Positions 26,365 to 34,790 of a stretch of DNA of 63,280 nucleotides are shown one piece after another (position 1 is the first letter of the stretch; each line of letters begins with the position of its first letter). The stretch spans positions 1 through 63,280 of the forward strand of contig CALISR010000009.1 of the NCBI GenBank assembly GCA_938041435.1, written 5' to 3'. The translations under genes were made by a program, and so were the position numbers. Source of the stretch: an uncultured Candidatus Saccharibacteria bacterium. GTDB taxonomy: Bacteria > Patescibacteriota > Saccharimonadia > Saccharimonadales > Saccharimonadaceae. The notes under the pieces are model-generated. The model worked only from the letters and a program-made list of their open reading frames with translations. It made no database searches and was not told the origin of the DNA.

Positions 26365-27129
26365 TTAGTCATTTGCCACTGGCCGGCCGTTCTTAAAATC
26401 CTCTACTGCATTATTAAGCGTCGCGATTTCTTGCTTGGGGTTAGCTACGAATGAGAAGCGATAGGTTGTTTCGTCGCCCTCCGTACTGAGGCGGATGGAG
26501 CCATAATTAAACATTGCTTGGAGGACACCACGCTGGTTGTAGCTGGCATCTTCAATATTCATCAGGCTGACCGTTTGCTCGGTGTGTGAAAAAATACTGG
26601 TCTGGATCTCTTGGATAACACTCTCATTTGTTAGATAAAACATATTGCGCGTATAAACCCAGACCGACACATAGCCACCAAGAACAAAGGCCAAGATGAG
26701 CGCCATACACAGCAACATAAATGACCCCGAGGCAGAAGCTGGCAGGTGGAGGAGGTCAAAAATATAGTCGTAATTAAACATCAGTGCCAAGACAATGCTT
26801 GTCATCAAGGTCGACATAACAATCGCTGGCAGCATGCCAATTGGGTGGCGACGCACCACACTAATGATGTATTCTTGCTCGCTCAGATTGAGATTCGGGA
26901 AGGCCATGACTGATTCATCATGGCGGCGACGCACTTCTGATGACATCCGTGGCAGGTTCGCTTCTGGGCGCGGCGCATGGTAGTGGGGAGCGCCTTCTTT
27001 GCCGCTCACATCGTAGAGTGTGCTGCTCGCCCGTGGTGCCGTGGGCGGCTCGGCGTAGAGTGGGTTGCCATCGACATCATAGGCGACGGGCCGTGGTGGA
27101 TCATTGCGTTGCAATCGTTGTGAATTCAT
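26365..27129 (-). CDS. PH-like (DUF304/YdbS type) membrane protein
   Basis: 254 residues. A polar, Pro-rich N-terminus (about 1-85) is followed by two membrane helices (about 97-120 and 135-160) and a bacterial PH-like domain: YLTNESVIQEIQTSIFSHTE, VSLMNIEDASYNQRGVL and FNYGSIRLSTEGDE. Such proteins are of unknown function and may bind lipids or partner proteins. A TACAAT box (plus 27136-27141) ends exactly 6 nt before the ATG, so leaderless. Confidence 0.8.
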   Translation of the reverse strand: MNSQRLQRNDPPRPVAYDVDGNPLYAEPPTAPRASSTLYDVSGKEGAPHYHAPRPEANLPRMSSEVRRRHDESVMAFPNLNLSEQEYIISVVRRHPIGMLPAIVMSTLMTSIVLALMFNYDYIFDLLHLPASASGSFMLLCMALILAFVLGGYVSVWVYTRNMFYLTNESVIQEIQTSIFSHTEQTVSLMNIEDASYNQRGVLQAMFNYGSIRLSTEGDETTYRFSFVANPKQEIATLNNAVEDFKNGRPVAND

Positions 27130-27171
27130 GGGTATATTGTAGCATATCTTGGGCTCATCACCTCATGCCTC

Positions 27172-28179
27172 TTACTCCATTGCACGGCCAAGATGCTGCT
27201 GCGCTCGAGGTGTCACCCGTCGGCCTCGCGGCGTCCGCTCAATAAAGCCAATTTGCAAGAGATATGGCTCATAGAAGTCCTCGATCGTCGTTGTCTCATC
27301 ACCCGTCAGAGCAGCAATTGTCGTCAGACCAACCGGGCTATCGCCATAGGTATCGAGCATCGAGAGTAGCAGGTTACGGTCGGCTGGGTCGAGGCCAAGC
27401 TCGTCAACTTCCAGCAGAGTCAGCGCCTGCGTTGTCGTTGTTACATCAATAATACCATCACCATTCACGTCCGCATAGTCGCGCACCCGCTTAAGCAAGC
27501 GATTTGCAATCCGTGGCGTGAGGCGCGCCCTGGTAGAGAGCAATCGCGACGCCTCTGGCTTGATGCGTGTCTCGAGGATGGTCGCTGCCCGTGTGATAAT
27601 CTGTGCAATCTCCTCTGGGGTGTAAAATTCCAAACGATAGATATGCCCAAACCGATCACGCAATGGCGCTGCAAGACTCCCCGTCCGTGTCGTCGCGCCA
27701 ATCACTGTAAAGCGCGGTAGGTCGAGCCGCACACTGCGTGCCGCTGGCCCTTTGCCAATGACAATATCGAGCTTAAAATCCTCCATCGCCGAGTATAAAA
27801 TCTCTTCCACAGCTCGCCCCAAGCGGTGAATCTCATCGATAAACAATACATCACCATCGTTGAGGTTGGTCAAGATCGATGCTAAGTCGCCCGCTTTCTC
27901 GATCGCCGGGCCACTGGTGACTCGCAAGCCAGCCCCCATCTCGTTGGCAATCACCGCCGCCATCGTCGTCTTGCCAAGGCCAGGTGGGCCATAGAGCAAG
28001 ACATGATCGATCGGCTCACCACGCTTCTTGGCCGCCGCAATTGCCAATTGCAAATTCTTCTTCAGCCGTTCCTGCCCCACATACTCCGCAAAGCGCTGTG
28101 GCCGCAGCGTCACCTCAATGCGCTGCTCCTCGCTATCATCCGCGTGGCTACTGGTATCAACAATTCGTTCTATCGCCAT
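27172..28179 (-). CDS. ruvB: Holliday junction branch-migration helicase RuvB
   Basis: 335 residues, normal length. AAA+ motor of the RuvABC resolvasome. Walker A LLYGPPGLGKTT, Walker B LFIDEIHRLGRAVEE, sensor 1 IGATTRTGSLAAPLRDRFG and the C-terminal winged helix ending in IGFIERTPRGRRVT. A TATAAT box (plus 28186-28191) ends exactly 6 nt before the ATG. It is not linked to ruvA (30978) or ruvC (34256) as an operon, although all three lie within 8 kb on the same strand. Confidence 0.98.
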   Translation of the reverse strand: MAIERIVDTSSHADDSEEQRIEVTLRPQRFAEYVGQERLKKNLQLAIAAAKKRGEPIDHVLLYGPPGLGKTTMAAVIANEMGAGLRVTSGPAIEKAGDLASILTNLNDGDVLFIDEIHRLGRAVEEILYSAMEDFKLDIVIGKGPAARSVRLDLPRFTVIGATTRTGSLAAPLRDRFGHIYRLEFYTPEEIAQIITRAATILETRIKPEASRLLSTRARLTPRIANRLLKRVRDYADVNGDGIIDVTTTTQALTLLEVDELGLDPADRNLLLSMLDTYGDSPVGLTTIAALTGDETTTIEDFYEPYLLQIGFIERTPRGRRVTPRAQQHLGRAME

Positions 28180-28247
28180 AGGTTTATTATAGCATTGGTG
28201 ATGGGGATAGATTGCATAGCAACCTCATCATATGGTTTACTATATTC

Positions 28248-28595
28248 ATGCATACCGTCATACTTGTCATCACCACCCTATCATCCATAGCAACAATCAT
28301 CGCTGCAATTATTGCACTCGTCAAGCCTGGTATGATGAGCCGCTCGACTACCATTACTAACGGCGAGCGATTCTACGCAGCAATGTACGCTTCTCGAGCA
28401 CTGCCATTGGGACTACTTACGGTAGTTGCCCCCTTTGTGTTTAATGGTTCTGCGCTACAGCTTGTCTTTGCTGCAGCAAGCTTAGCGCAAATTGGCGATG
28501 TTGTTATTGGGCTCAAAAAGCAAGAGTGGGGTATGGTAATTGCACCAGCTATATTAGCTACTATATACCTTGCAGCAGCGTGGCTCCTTGCTTAG
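28248..28595 (+). CDS. Small membrane protein, DUF4267-like
   Basis: 115 residues from ATG 28248. Four hydrophobic segments; SRALPLGLLTVVAPF and AQIGDVVIGLKKQEWG resemble small DUF4267-type membrane proteins of unknown function. The stop overlaps the stop of the convergent HIT gene (28592-28595), an unusually tight tail-to-tail arrangement. Confidence 0.65.
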   Translation: MHTVILVITTLSSIATIIAAIIALVKPGMMSRSTTITNGERFYAAMYASRALPLGLLTVVAPFVFNGSALQLVFAAASLAQIGDVVIGLKKQEWGMVIAPAILATIYLAAAWLLA

Positions 28596-29053
28596 GGTAA
28601 GTTCTCTTGCACCGCAAGGACAATCTTGCCAAACAGCTCCTCGCTCACATGGTGCTCACCACTCTCTAGATGCCGTGGCCACTTTGGATCAGGGAATTCC
28701 TCCCCCGCAAAGTGTATACCGTTAGCATAGCGTGGATAGAGGTGCCAGTGCACATGGGTCGACTGCCCAGCCTTGACGGCATTGTTCATCAAGCATTCCC
28801 AGTTGCACACGTCTGCGCCAAAAGCTTGGGTCATTGCGTGCTCCATGCTGCGGATCACCTCGTGGAGTTCGCGCCAATCGGTCTCATCGAGTTCGCTAAG
28901 TGATGACTTGTGCTCACGTAGCGTCACAAACCCTTTGCCAAGATACAGCTGATTACGATCGAGTACTGCATTCCATCGATCGGTTTGTAAAACCACCGCT
29001 GGGTCATCAATTGTTTGTTCTGCCACAAATGGGCAGATGTCACAGTTTTTCAT
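28592..29053 (-). CDS. HIT-domain protein
   Basis: 153 residues from the ATG at 29053, which has GAGGTAATAAAA upstream. HVHWHLYPR carries the His triad (near 105-113), and CDIC near the N-terminus could bind zinc. It differs clearly from the HIT protein next to recA. Substrate unknown. Confidence 0.85.
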   Translation of the reverse strand: MKNCDICPFVAEQTIDDPAVVLQTDRWNAVLDRNQLYLGKGFVTLREHKSSLSELDETDWRELHEVIRSMEHAMTQAFGADVCNWECLMNNAVKAGQSTHVHWHLYPRYANGIHFAGEEFPDPKWPRHLESGEHHVSEELFGKIVLAVQENLP

Positions 29054-29112
29054 TTTTATTACCTCCTCTCGTTTTATTATAAGCGAGGAGATAGTTGTTG
29101 TCATTGTTCTAT

Positions 29113-29856
29113 TTACAAACTAAGCTTAGCTGGGCCACACCATGGGTTGCTCATTTCCATAATGCGCTTAAGGTGAGATTCAAGAGTATCCAATCGTTTT
29201 TTGATTTCGTCCTCAGCAATACCAAGTGATTGAAAGTCATTCTCCAATGACTCCATATATTTTGGCAAGAAATCTGCCTCAAACTTCTGGAAGTTCTCCC
29301 ATGACATTTTTGGGTGCTCCTCATCGTGAAATGCCTCAGCACCGCGCCAGAATGTCTCCCAATCAGCTGTCATATAGGCCATATCAGCGTGATGGAGTAG
29401 CTTCGCCTCGGGTGTATCACGTTGCTGGAGTGAGGGCGCCATAATTGTACCTCTAATGGCTCGATCGAGGAAAGCAATATCGTGATCAGTCAGGTCAATC
29501 TTATTGCTTTTGATATCTTCCTTCATGAGTGCTATTGCATAGTCTTCCTTCGTCGGATATGCCCGAGCCTTATCATCGTCAAAACCAGCATCATGCCAAG
29601 CCGCCGCTAAGACAAGAAGGTCTTTTTGCCATGGAGTGATCACATGCGGATAGCTATCACTGGGCAAAAGCTCTACAAGCTCGCCAACTGCCTCCATCAC
29701 ATCTTTCATGTGGCCAGGATGGTGGTAAGGCAGCTCGGGATAGCGCTCACTAGCGCGATCTACCGACCCTTCAAAGGCTTTTGTATAATGCTCCTTTGAC
29801 TGGCTAATCGATTCAGGTGCACTATCAACCTGAGAGTTAGGGAATTTATCAAACAT
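29113..29856 (-). CDS. HD-domain metal-dependent phosphohydrolase
   Basis: 247 residues. HHPGHMKDVMEAVGEL and AAAWHDAGFDDD give the H...HD metal site, followed by IRGTIMAPSLQQR and LLHHADMAYM for the remaining ligands. A soluble HD hydrolase, probably acting on a nucleotide or phosphoester. TATAAT lies 9 nt before the ATG (plus 29866-29871) with AGGAC between, a spacing shared with dnaJ. Confidence 0.82.
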   Translation of the reverse strand: MFDKFPNSQVDSAPESISQSKEHYTKAFEGSVDRASERYPELPYHHPGHMKDVMEAVGELVELLPSDSYPHVITPWQKDLLVLAAAWHDAGFDDDKARAYPTKEDYAIALMKEDIKSNKIDLTDHDIAFLDRAIRGTIMAPSLQQRDTPEAKLLHHADMAYMTADWETFWRGAEAFHDEEHPKMSWENFQKFEADFLPKYMESLENDFQSLGIAEDEIKKRLDTLESHLKRIMEMSNPWCGPAKLSL

Positions 29857-29925
29857 AGATGTCCTATTATATGGGTAAATTTATCAGTTGTCAACAGAGG
29901 TGCCTACACGCCTCAGCTGCACGTG

Positions 29926-30495
29926 TTATAACCGACGAACTTTTTTGCCAGTCGGCTTGCCAATTCCACGCAGGTGCGGTACTGTTGTGGCTGCAACAAC
30001 GCCAGCCGCTATACCGCCTGCGAGGCGTGTTCGCCCCGGATTGCCACGTGCCGCTACAACGGCAAAAGCCGCCGTAGCGATATTAGCGGCTCGTTTGTAG
30101 CGCCCACCTTTGGTCACCTCACCAGTTTTTGCCAGGTGGTAGGCATTGGCTGCGCCAGTTGCTGCCTGTCCAAAGGCAACGGCAGCAATCCCCGCTCGCG
30201 CCTCAGGGTAGCGCTTGCCTAGCTCATACATCACACGCACCACAGCGGCTGTATCCACCACGCCGTCAGTCACACGGCGCAGTGGCGTATCGTCAAGAAT
30301 TTGCCCATCAGCAACATCAGCTGCCATAAAAGCTGCAAGCGCAAGGCCAATCGGCTTGCCGTCACGCGCCTGCTGTGCAATATATTCTACGCCACCATAG
30401 CGCAGGGCCGTCAGCCCCACACTTGCCACTTCTCTTAGGCGAGATATGTGCTGCACATCAGGTTTCTCCGAATTTTTCTGCTCAGGATTTTTCAC
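29926..30495 (-). CDS. Unknown protein with CDP-alcohol transferase-like motif
   Basis: 189 residues, GTG start. Most of it is Ala/Gly-rich and mildly hydrophobic. DVADGQILDDTPLRRVTDGV followed by VD echoes the CDP-alcohol phosphatidyltransferase signature DxxDGxxAR...G...D...D, but the spacing is altered and the last Asp appears to be missing. It could be a degenerate family member or chance similarity. Function unassigned. Confidence 0.5.
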   Translation of the reverse strand: MKNPEQKNSEKPDVQHISRLREVASVGLTALRYGGVEYIAQQARDGKPIGLALAAFMAADVADGQILDDTPLRRVTDGVVDTAAVVRVMYELGKRYPEARAGIAAVAFGQAATGAANAYHLAKTGEVTKGGRYKRAANIATAAFAVVAARGNPGRTRLAGGIAAGVVAATTVPHLRGIGKPTGKKVRRL

Positions 30496-30535
30496 ACCAT
30501 GTGCTAGTATCTCATATTTTTTGCATTATTCCTAA

Positions 30536-30955
30536 TCAATGATCAAGGTCAGCAATAATTTCATCTACCGAGTCACACAAGCGAATCGAGGGATGGAAAT
30601 AAAAGATTGTTGCATGCTTGCGTTGACCCAACAGATAAATTCGTGGTGAACCAGTGGTGGTATTGAGTGCAAGCGCTCCACCCAGCTCAACATACATACC
30701 TTTGCCTGCTTTTTCATTATCGGTGCAGATAACGTAGACGTCGCTCTCAGTCACACCATTCATGTCATTCGTGGCACGGCGTGCTGACTCTGCTGCTTGA
30801 TCGAACTTCGTCTGCTGACCAACCAACATCTTACTGCCGCCTTCGTTGCGCGTCCAATCATGAGTAATCTCATGCCCAGCCGCCACCAGCGCTGCCTGCA
30901 CTCGCTGTACTACAGAAATATCACCAATCTGTCCTGACACAAATACTTTTGCCAT
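30536..30955 (-). CDS. Nucleoside 2-deoxyribosyltransferase-like protein
   Basis: 139 residues with a GAGGAG site. The Rossmann-like start VFVSGQIGDISVVQRVQAAL, the DWTRNEG segment, SDVYVICTD and KGMYVELGGALAL match the layout of NDT-like and blasticidin/toxin-related nucleotide-processing folds. The Glu in VELGG corresponds to the usual catalytic nucleophile position. Probably acts on a nucleoside or nucleotide; substrate unknown. Confidence 0.7.
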   Translation of the reverse strand: MAKVFVSGQIGDISVVQRVQAALVAAGHEITHDWTRNEGGSKMLVGQQTKFDQAAESARRATNDMNGVTESDVYVICTDNEKAGKGMYVELGGALALNTTTGSPRIYLLGQRKHATIFYFHPSIRLCDSVDEIIADLDH

Positions 30956-30977
30956 CCCGTCTCCTCTCTTTATATTG

Positions 30978-31553
30978 TTATTGCTTCAAAGCCATTGTCA
31001 CTCGCTGCGCTGTGGGTAAACTCGTATCGACATGAGCAAGTGCTTTAGTGGCATCTGCCAACGTATAGCCTAGCGCGACCAACGCTTCGAGCGCTTCGTC
31101 GTTTGTATCAAGCTCTGCCTGCACAGGCGCGTCGTGAGCAGCATAGTACGTCGGTACACCCACCTTATCTCGCAGGTCTACCACCACGCGCTCAGCAGTC
31201 TTTTTGCCTACCCCACTGGCTTTTTGGATAAAGGCCGCATCGGCATTGGCTAAGGCATTGCGCACCTGCTCAGCCTCACCAAGGCTGAGAATGGCCAGTG
31301 CTGCCTTGGGCCCCACGCCCTGCACAGTGATGAGCAGCTCAAACAGTTTCTTGGCTGCCCGTGACGAAAAGCCAAACAGCTCCTGAGCTTGCTCTCGGAT
31401 ATGGTGGTATGTATAGAGCTTGACTACCTCACCAAGCTGCATCGCATCATAATCATGCGCTGCGACCGCTATCTCATAGCCAACCCCCTGCACATCAATG
31501 ATGACACTACCCGCAAACTTCTCATCAACTTGGCCAGCAATATGAGCAATCAT
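30978..31553 (-). CDS. ruvA: Holliday junction DNA-binding protein RuvA
   Basis: 191 residues. OB-fold start (MIAHIAGQVDEKFAGSVIID), two helix-hairpin-helix motifs (LLITVQGVGPKAALAIL and IQKASGVGKKTAERVVVDL) and the C-terminal domain III (ALVALGYTLADATKAL) that contacts RuvB. GAGGAG precedes the ATG, which lies 18 nt after the stop of the penicillin-binding protein, so it is probably on the same transcript. Confidence 0.97.
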   Translation of the reverse strand: MIAHIAGQVDEKFAGSVIIDVQGVGYEIAVAAHDYDAMQLGEVVKLYTYHHIREQAQELFGFSSRAAKKLFELLITVQGVGPKAALAILSLGEAEQVRNALANADAAFIQKASGVGKKTAERVVVDLRDKVGVPTYYAAHDAPVQAELDTNDEALEALVALGYTLADATKALAHVDTSLPTAQRVTMALKQ

Positions 31554-31571
31554 CCACGTCTCCTCAAAGCA

Positions 31572-34100
31572 CTAAAAGTTAGTCCTGAAGAAGTTGTTAT
31601 TATTGCCACCAGTATTGTTCTGACTATTCTGCCCAGAACTGTCGTCGTCGCCCGTACCACCAGTACCAGAACTATCACCACTCGTACCACCAGTATTGCC
31701 ACTGTTGCCGGTATTATTGCGGCGGCGAGTATTACCGTTAATGGTCGAGCTATTATCGCTGTCGTCGCCTGTACTACCAGAGCTTCCTCTGCTATTTGAC
31801 GACCGGCAGCTTGCGATGTTCTTTGAGTAACGGCTACTATCAAAGTCTTTTTCGTCGATGGTAATGATGCGCTTTTGCTCAACGTCACAGACACGGATTT
31901 GCTGTTTCGTCGTGGAGCAGTCTGAGCTATTCTTTGAGTACTTCGTGCTGTCGAAGTCATCTTCGTAGATAGACTCCATCTTTTTATCACTGAGATTACA
32001 GACTTCGATCTTAGTGCGCACAACATTACACTGCTTAGTTGGCAATGCACCAGTTAGGAAGTATTCTTTGTATGTCCCCTTAGCATTCTCAGTAGTAGCC
32101 AGACCACCGTCGCTCGTACAGACCGAGCGCTGCACAACACCACTTGGTACAGAGAATTGGGTATTCGACTGGCCTGCTAAGAGTTTCGTCATTGTGTTGC
32201 GCCAGATTGGCCCTGCCATGTCTGAGCCACCATTTTTCATTGGTGTATTGTCATTATTACCAACCCAAACGCCAACAGCATACTCTGGGTTATAGCCAAT
32301 CGTCCAGGCATCTTTGTTATCATTCGTCGTCCCTGTCTTGACAGCTGCAGTATGGCCAGGCACTGTGAGGGTTGAACCAAATACGCTCGCTCGTGCCGAG
32401 TTGTCCGATAGGATGTTTGAGATCAAATAGGCCCCACCTTCGCTAATTGCCCGCTTGCTTGTTGCGTTGGGCCAGCTAACTTTCTTGTTGTATTTGTCGT
32501 TAACTTGCTCGATGAGCCCCAGCTCAAATTGCTGCCCTTGGTTGCCAAATGCTGCATAGGCATTAGTCATTTGCGTTAGTGACGCCTCACCGGAGCCAAG
32601 TGCGAGAGACAAACCATTCTTCTCACCTGTTGCTTGAGTAATCGACGAGATACCAAGATTGTTAGCCGTTTGAACCGACTTACTAATACCAAACTTCTTC
32701 ATGATCTCCACGCTCGGGATATTGAGCGACCAACTAATTGCTCGACGCGTCGTCACGCTCCCGTGCCAACGTTTGTCAGCGTTGAGCGGCTGGTAGCCAC
32801 CACCAAAGTCCGTTGGCTTATCTTGGAAAATTGTCGCTGGTGTAATAACCCCCTCGGCTAGTGCTCCTGCATAGTAGATCGGCTTGAAGCTACTACCTGG
32901 TTGGCGTGGCGTTGTGGCCATATTGACATTACCCCACTGTGGGTTGTTGTAGTCGGCACTGCCCACTAGTGCGCGCACCCGGCCTGTCTTAACGTCTATC
33001 ACAACACCACTTGCATTCGTCCCACCACGGTTATTGAGGTATGGAATCTGCTTGGAGACGTTATCGATCAGCATCTGCTGCGTATCCATATTGAGCGTTG
33101 TCTTCACCTGGTAACCTGAGCGCATTAACTTACCATACGCATTTTTATCGTCCGCACTGTATAGTTTCTGTTTGAGTTGGTTTATAACCATCTGCGCAAA
33201 GTGTGGTGCAATCGACTTAACGGTATTTGCCGTCGATGCATACGAGAGCTGCTGCGCATATGCTGCGTCTTTTTGCTCATTAGTGATAGCACCCACATCA
33301 ACCATGCGGCCGAGCACTGTCTTTTGGCGCTGCTTGGCCTTTTCTGGGCTACCGCTAATTGGTGAGTAGGCAGTTGGGGCTGGTAGGACACCAACAAGCA
33401 TAGCGCTCTCAGCCAACGTGAGGTCCTTTGGTGCTTTACCAAAGTAAATCTTGGCTGCCTCTTCAATACCAAATGAGTCTTCACCATAGTACACAGAGTT
33501 GAGATACATCTCGAGGATTTGGTCCTTCGTATAATTCTGCTCGATCGCTAGTGCTACGAACAGCTCTTGATATTTACGCATAAAGGTCTGTTCACTTGTG
33601 AGGACGGTGTTCTTGGCGAGCTGCTGCGTAATGGTCGAGCCACCACCATGACGCTGGAAGGCTGCCCGGAAGATACCGATTAGACTGAACCCAGGGTGTT
33701 TATAGAAGTCTTTATCCTCACTAGCCAGTAGCGCATTTTTCATACTGTCTGAGATGTCAGCTAGTTTCACCATATTGCGGTGCTGAGCTCGCCCCACACT
33801 ATAGAGTGGCTTGTTGTTGACATCATTGAGGACAATACCAGTGTTGTTGCGGTTCATCAGCCGCTCTTGGTCAGAAATATCACGTGCATAATATAGGTAT
33901 GTCAAGATCGGCACAATCAGCAAAAACAGCAAAAACGGCGTCAGAATCACCATCGCCTTCTTCTTTTTGCTCATATTCCAAAACCATAAGAAATGTTTAT
34001 GCTCGCGTCTTCGGCGCGGTGGCTTCGACTGGCGAACCTCTCCAAAGTTGGCATATCTGCCCATTCGGGCTGGTTGTTGTCTTCCTCGAGGTAGTTGCAT
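31572..34100 (-). CDS. Class A penicillin-binding protein (PBP1A-like)
   Basis: 842 residues. Bifunctional peptidoglycan synthase. One membrane helix (about 51-72), GT51 glycosyltransferase with SEDKDFYKHPGF and GGSTITQQLAKN (about 125-160), then the transpeptidase with PGSSFKPI (active Ser), SWSLN and KTGTTNDNKDA. After the catalytic domain come two similar Cys-flanked modules ending in YSKN...C and a low-complexity Asn/Gly/Ser/Thr tail of about 75 residues. TATAAT (plus 34107-34112) ends exactly 6 nt before the ATG: leaderless. Confidence 0.96.
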   Translation of the reverse strand: MQLPRGRQQPARMGRYANFGEVRQSKPPRRRREHKHFLWFWNMSKKKKAMVILTPFLLFLLIVPILTYLYYARDISDQERLMNRNNTGIVLNDVNNKPLYSVGRAQHRNMVKLADISDSMKNALLASEDKDFYKHPGFSLIGIFRAAFQRHGGGSTITQQLAKNTVLTSEQTFMRKYQELFVALAIEQNYTKDQILEMYLNSVYYGEDSFGIEEAAKIYFGKAPKDLTLAESAMLVGVLPAPTAYSPISGSPEKAKQRQKTVLGRMVDVGAITNEQKDAAYAQQLSYASTANTVKSIAPHFAQMVINQLKQKLYSADDKNAYGKLMRSGYQVKTTLNMDTQQMLIDNVSKQIPYLNNRGGTNASGVVIDVKTGRVRALVGSADYNNPQWGNVNMATTPRQPGSSFKPIYYAGALAEGVITPATIFQDKPTDFGGGYQPLNADKRWHGSVTTRRAISWSLNIPSVEIMKKFGISKSVQTANNLGISSITQATGEKNGLSLALGSGEASLTQMTNAYAAFGNQGQQFELGLIEQVNDKYNKKVSWPNATSKRAISEGGAYLISNILSDNSARASVFGSTLTVPGHTAAVKTGTTNDNKDAWTIGYNPEYAVGVWVGNNDNTPMKNGGSDMAGPIWRNTMTKLLAGQSNTQFSVPSGVVQRSVCTSDGGLATTENAKGTYKEYFLTGALPTKQCNVVRTKIEVCNLSDKKMESIYEDDFDSTKYSKNSSDCSTTKQQIRVCDVEQKRIITIDEKDFDSSRYSKNIASCRSSNSRGSSGSTGDDSDNSSTINGNTRRRNNTGNSGNTGGTSGDSSGTGGTGDDDSSGQNSQNNTGGNNNNFFRTNF
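31805..32010 (-). repeat. Tandem Cys module in the PBP C-terminus
   Basis: Two in-frame modules of about 36 residues, each beginning VC, carrying DFDS(T/S)(K/R)YSKN and ending in C, lie between the transpeptidase domain and the low-complexity tail. They look like duplicated disulfide-stabilised elements. Confidence 0.7.
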
Positions 34101-34255
34101 AGTTTAATTATACCATCGTTCTGGTGCAATGTGCTGAAAACACCAATCTTAGCGCTTTTCTCTTTCTCATCTCTGATAGAGCACAAGCATAAGCCTTTTT
34201 ATAATCTAATTTCTAGCCTTGTTAGTGTAGTTACACCGGTAGCAGCTCACTATCT

Positions 34256-34726
34256 CTACCGTGTCATAAATGCTGCCATAATCGCTGCCGCGAGAGCATC
34301 TGCACAGTCGTCTGGCTTAGGTACCGTCTGAAGACCTAGTTGGAGCCGCACCATCTCTTGCACTTGCTTTTTGTCTGCTTTGCCATAGCCAGTGATTGTC
34401 TGCTTGATCTGGAGTGGTGTATATTCCTCAATCCGCAGTCCTGCCCGCTGGCCAGTCAGCAGCGCTACGCCACGCGCCTCAGCTACGCTCATAGCGGTAG
34501 TTATATTACGGGCAAAGAAGAGCTTCTCGATCGCCATCATTGTCGGCTGTGTCTCTGCAATAATACTGGTGAGACCATCGAATATCTCACCAAGGCGCTC
34601 TGGTATTGGAGTATGTGCTGGCGTTGTAATGACACCGGCCGTGACGAGTCGCGTTGCGCTACCATGAGCGTCAATGACGCCAAAGCCAAGGATGCCAGTG
34701 CCCGGGTCTATACCAATGATTCGCAT
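34256..34726 (-). CDS. ruvC: Holliday junction resolvase RuvC
   Basis: 156 residues. RNase H-fold endonuclease. Catalytic acidic residues in IIGIDPGTGILGFGV, AIEKLFFARN and the C-terminal DDCADALAAAI. A TATACT box (plus 34733-34738) ends exactly 6 nt before the ATG, so it is probably leaderless. Monocistronic. Confidence 0.97.
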   Translation of the reverse strand: MRIIGIDPGTGILGFGVIDAHGSATRLVTAGVITTPAHTPIPERLGEIFDGLTSIIAETQPTMMAIEKLFFARNITTAMSVAEARGVALLTGQRAGLRIEEYTPLQIKQTITGYGKADKKQVQEMVRLQLGLQTVPKPDDCADALAAAIMAAFMTR

Positions 34727-34790
34727 GATGCTAGTATAGCCGAATCTGAGGGCTTCTGCTATATACCGCTATGGTATAGCTAATGAGACT

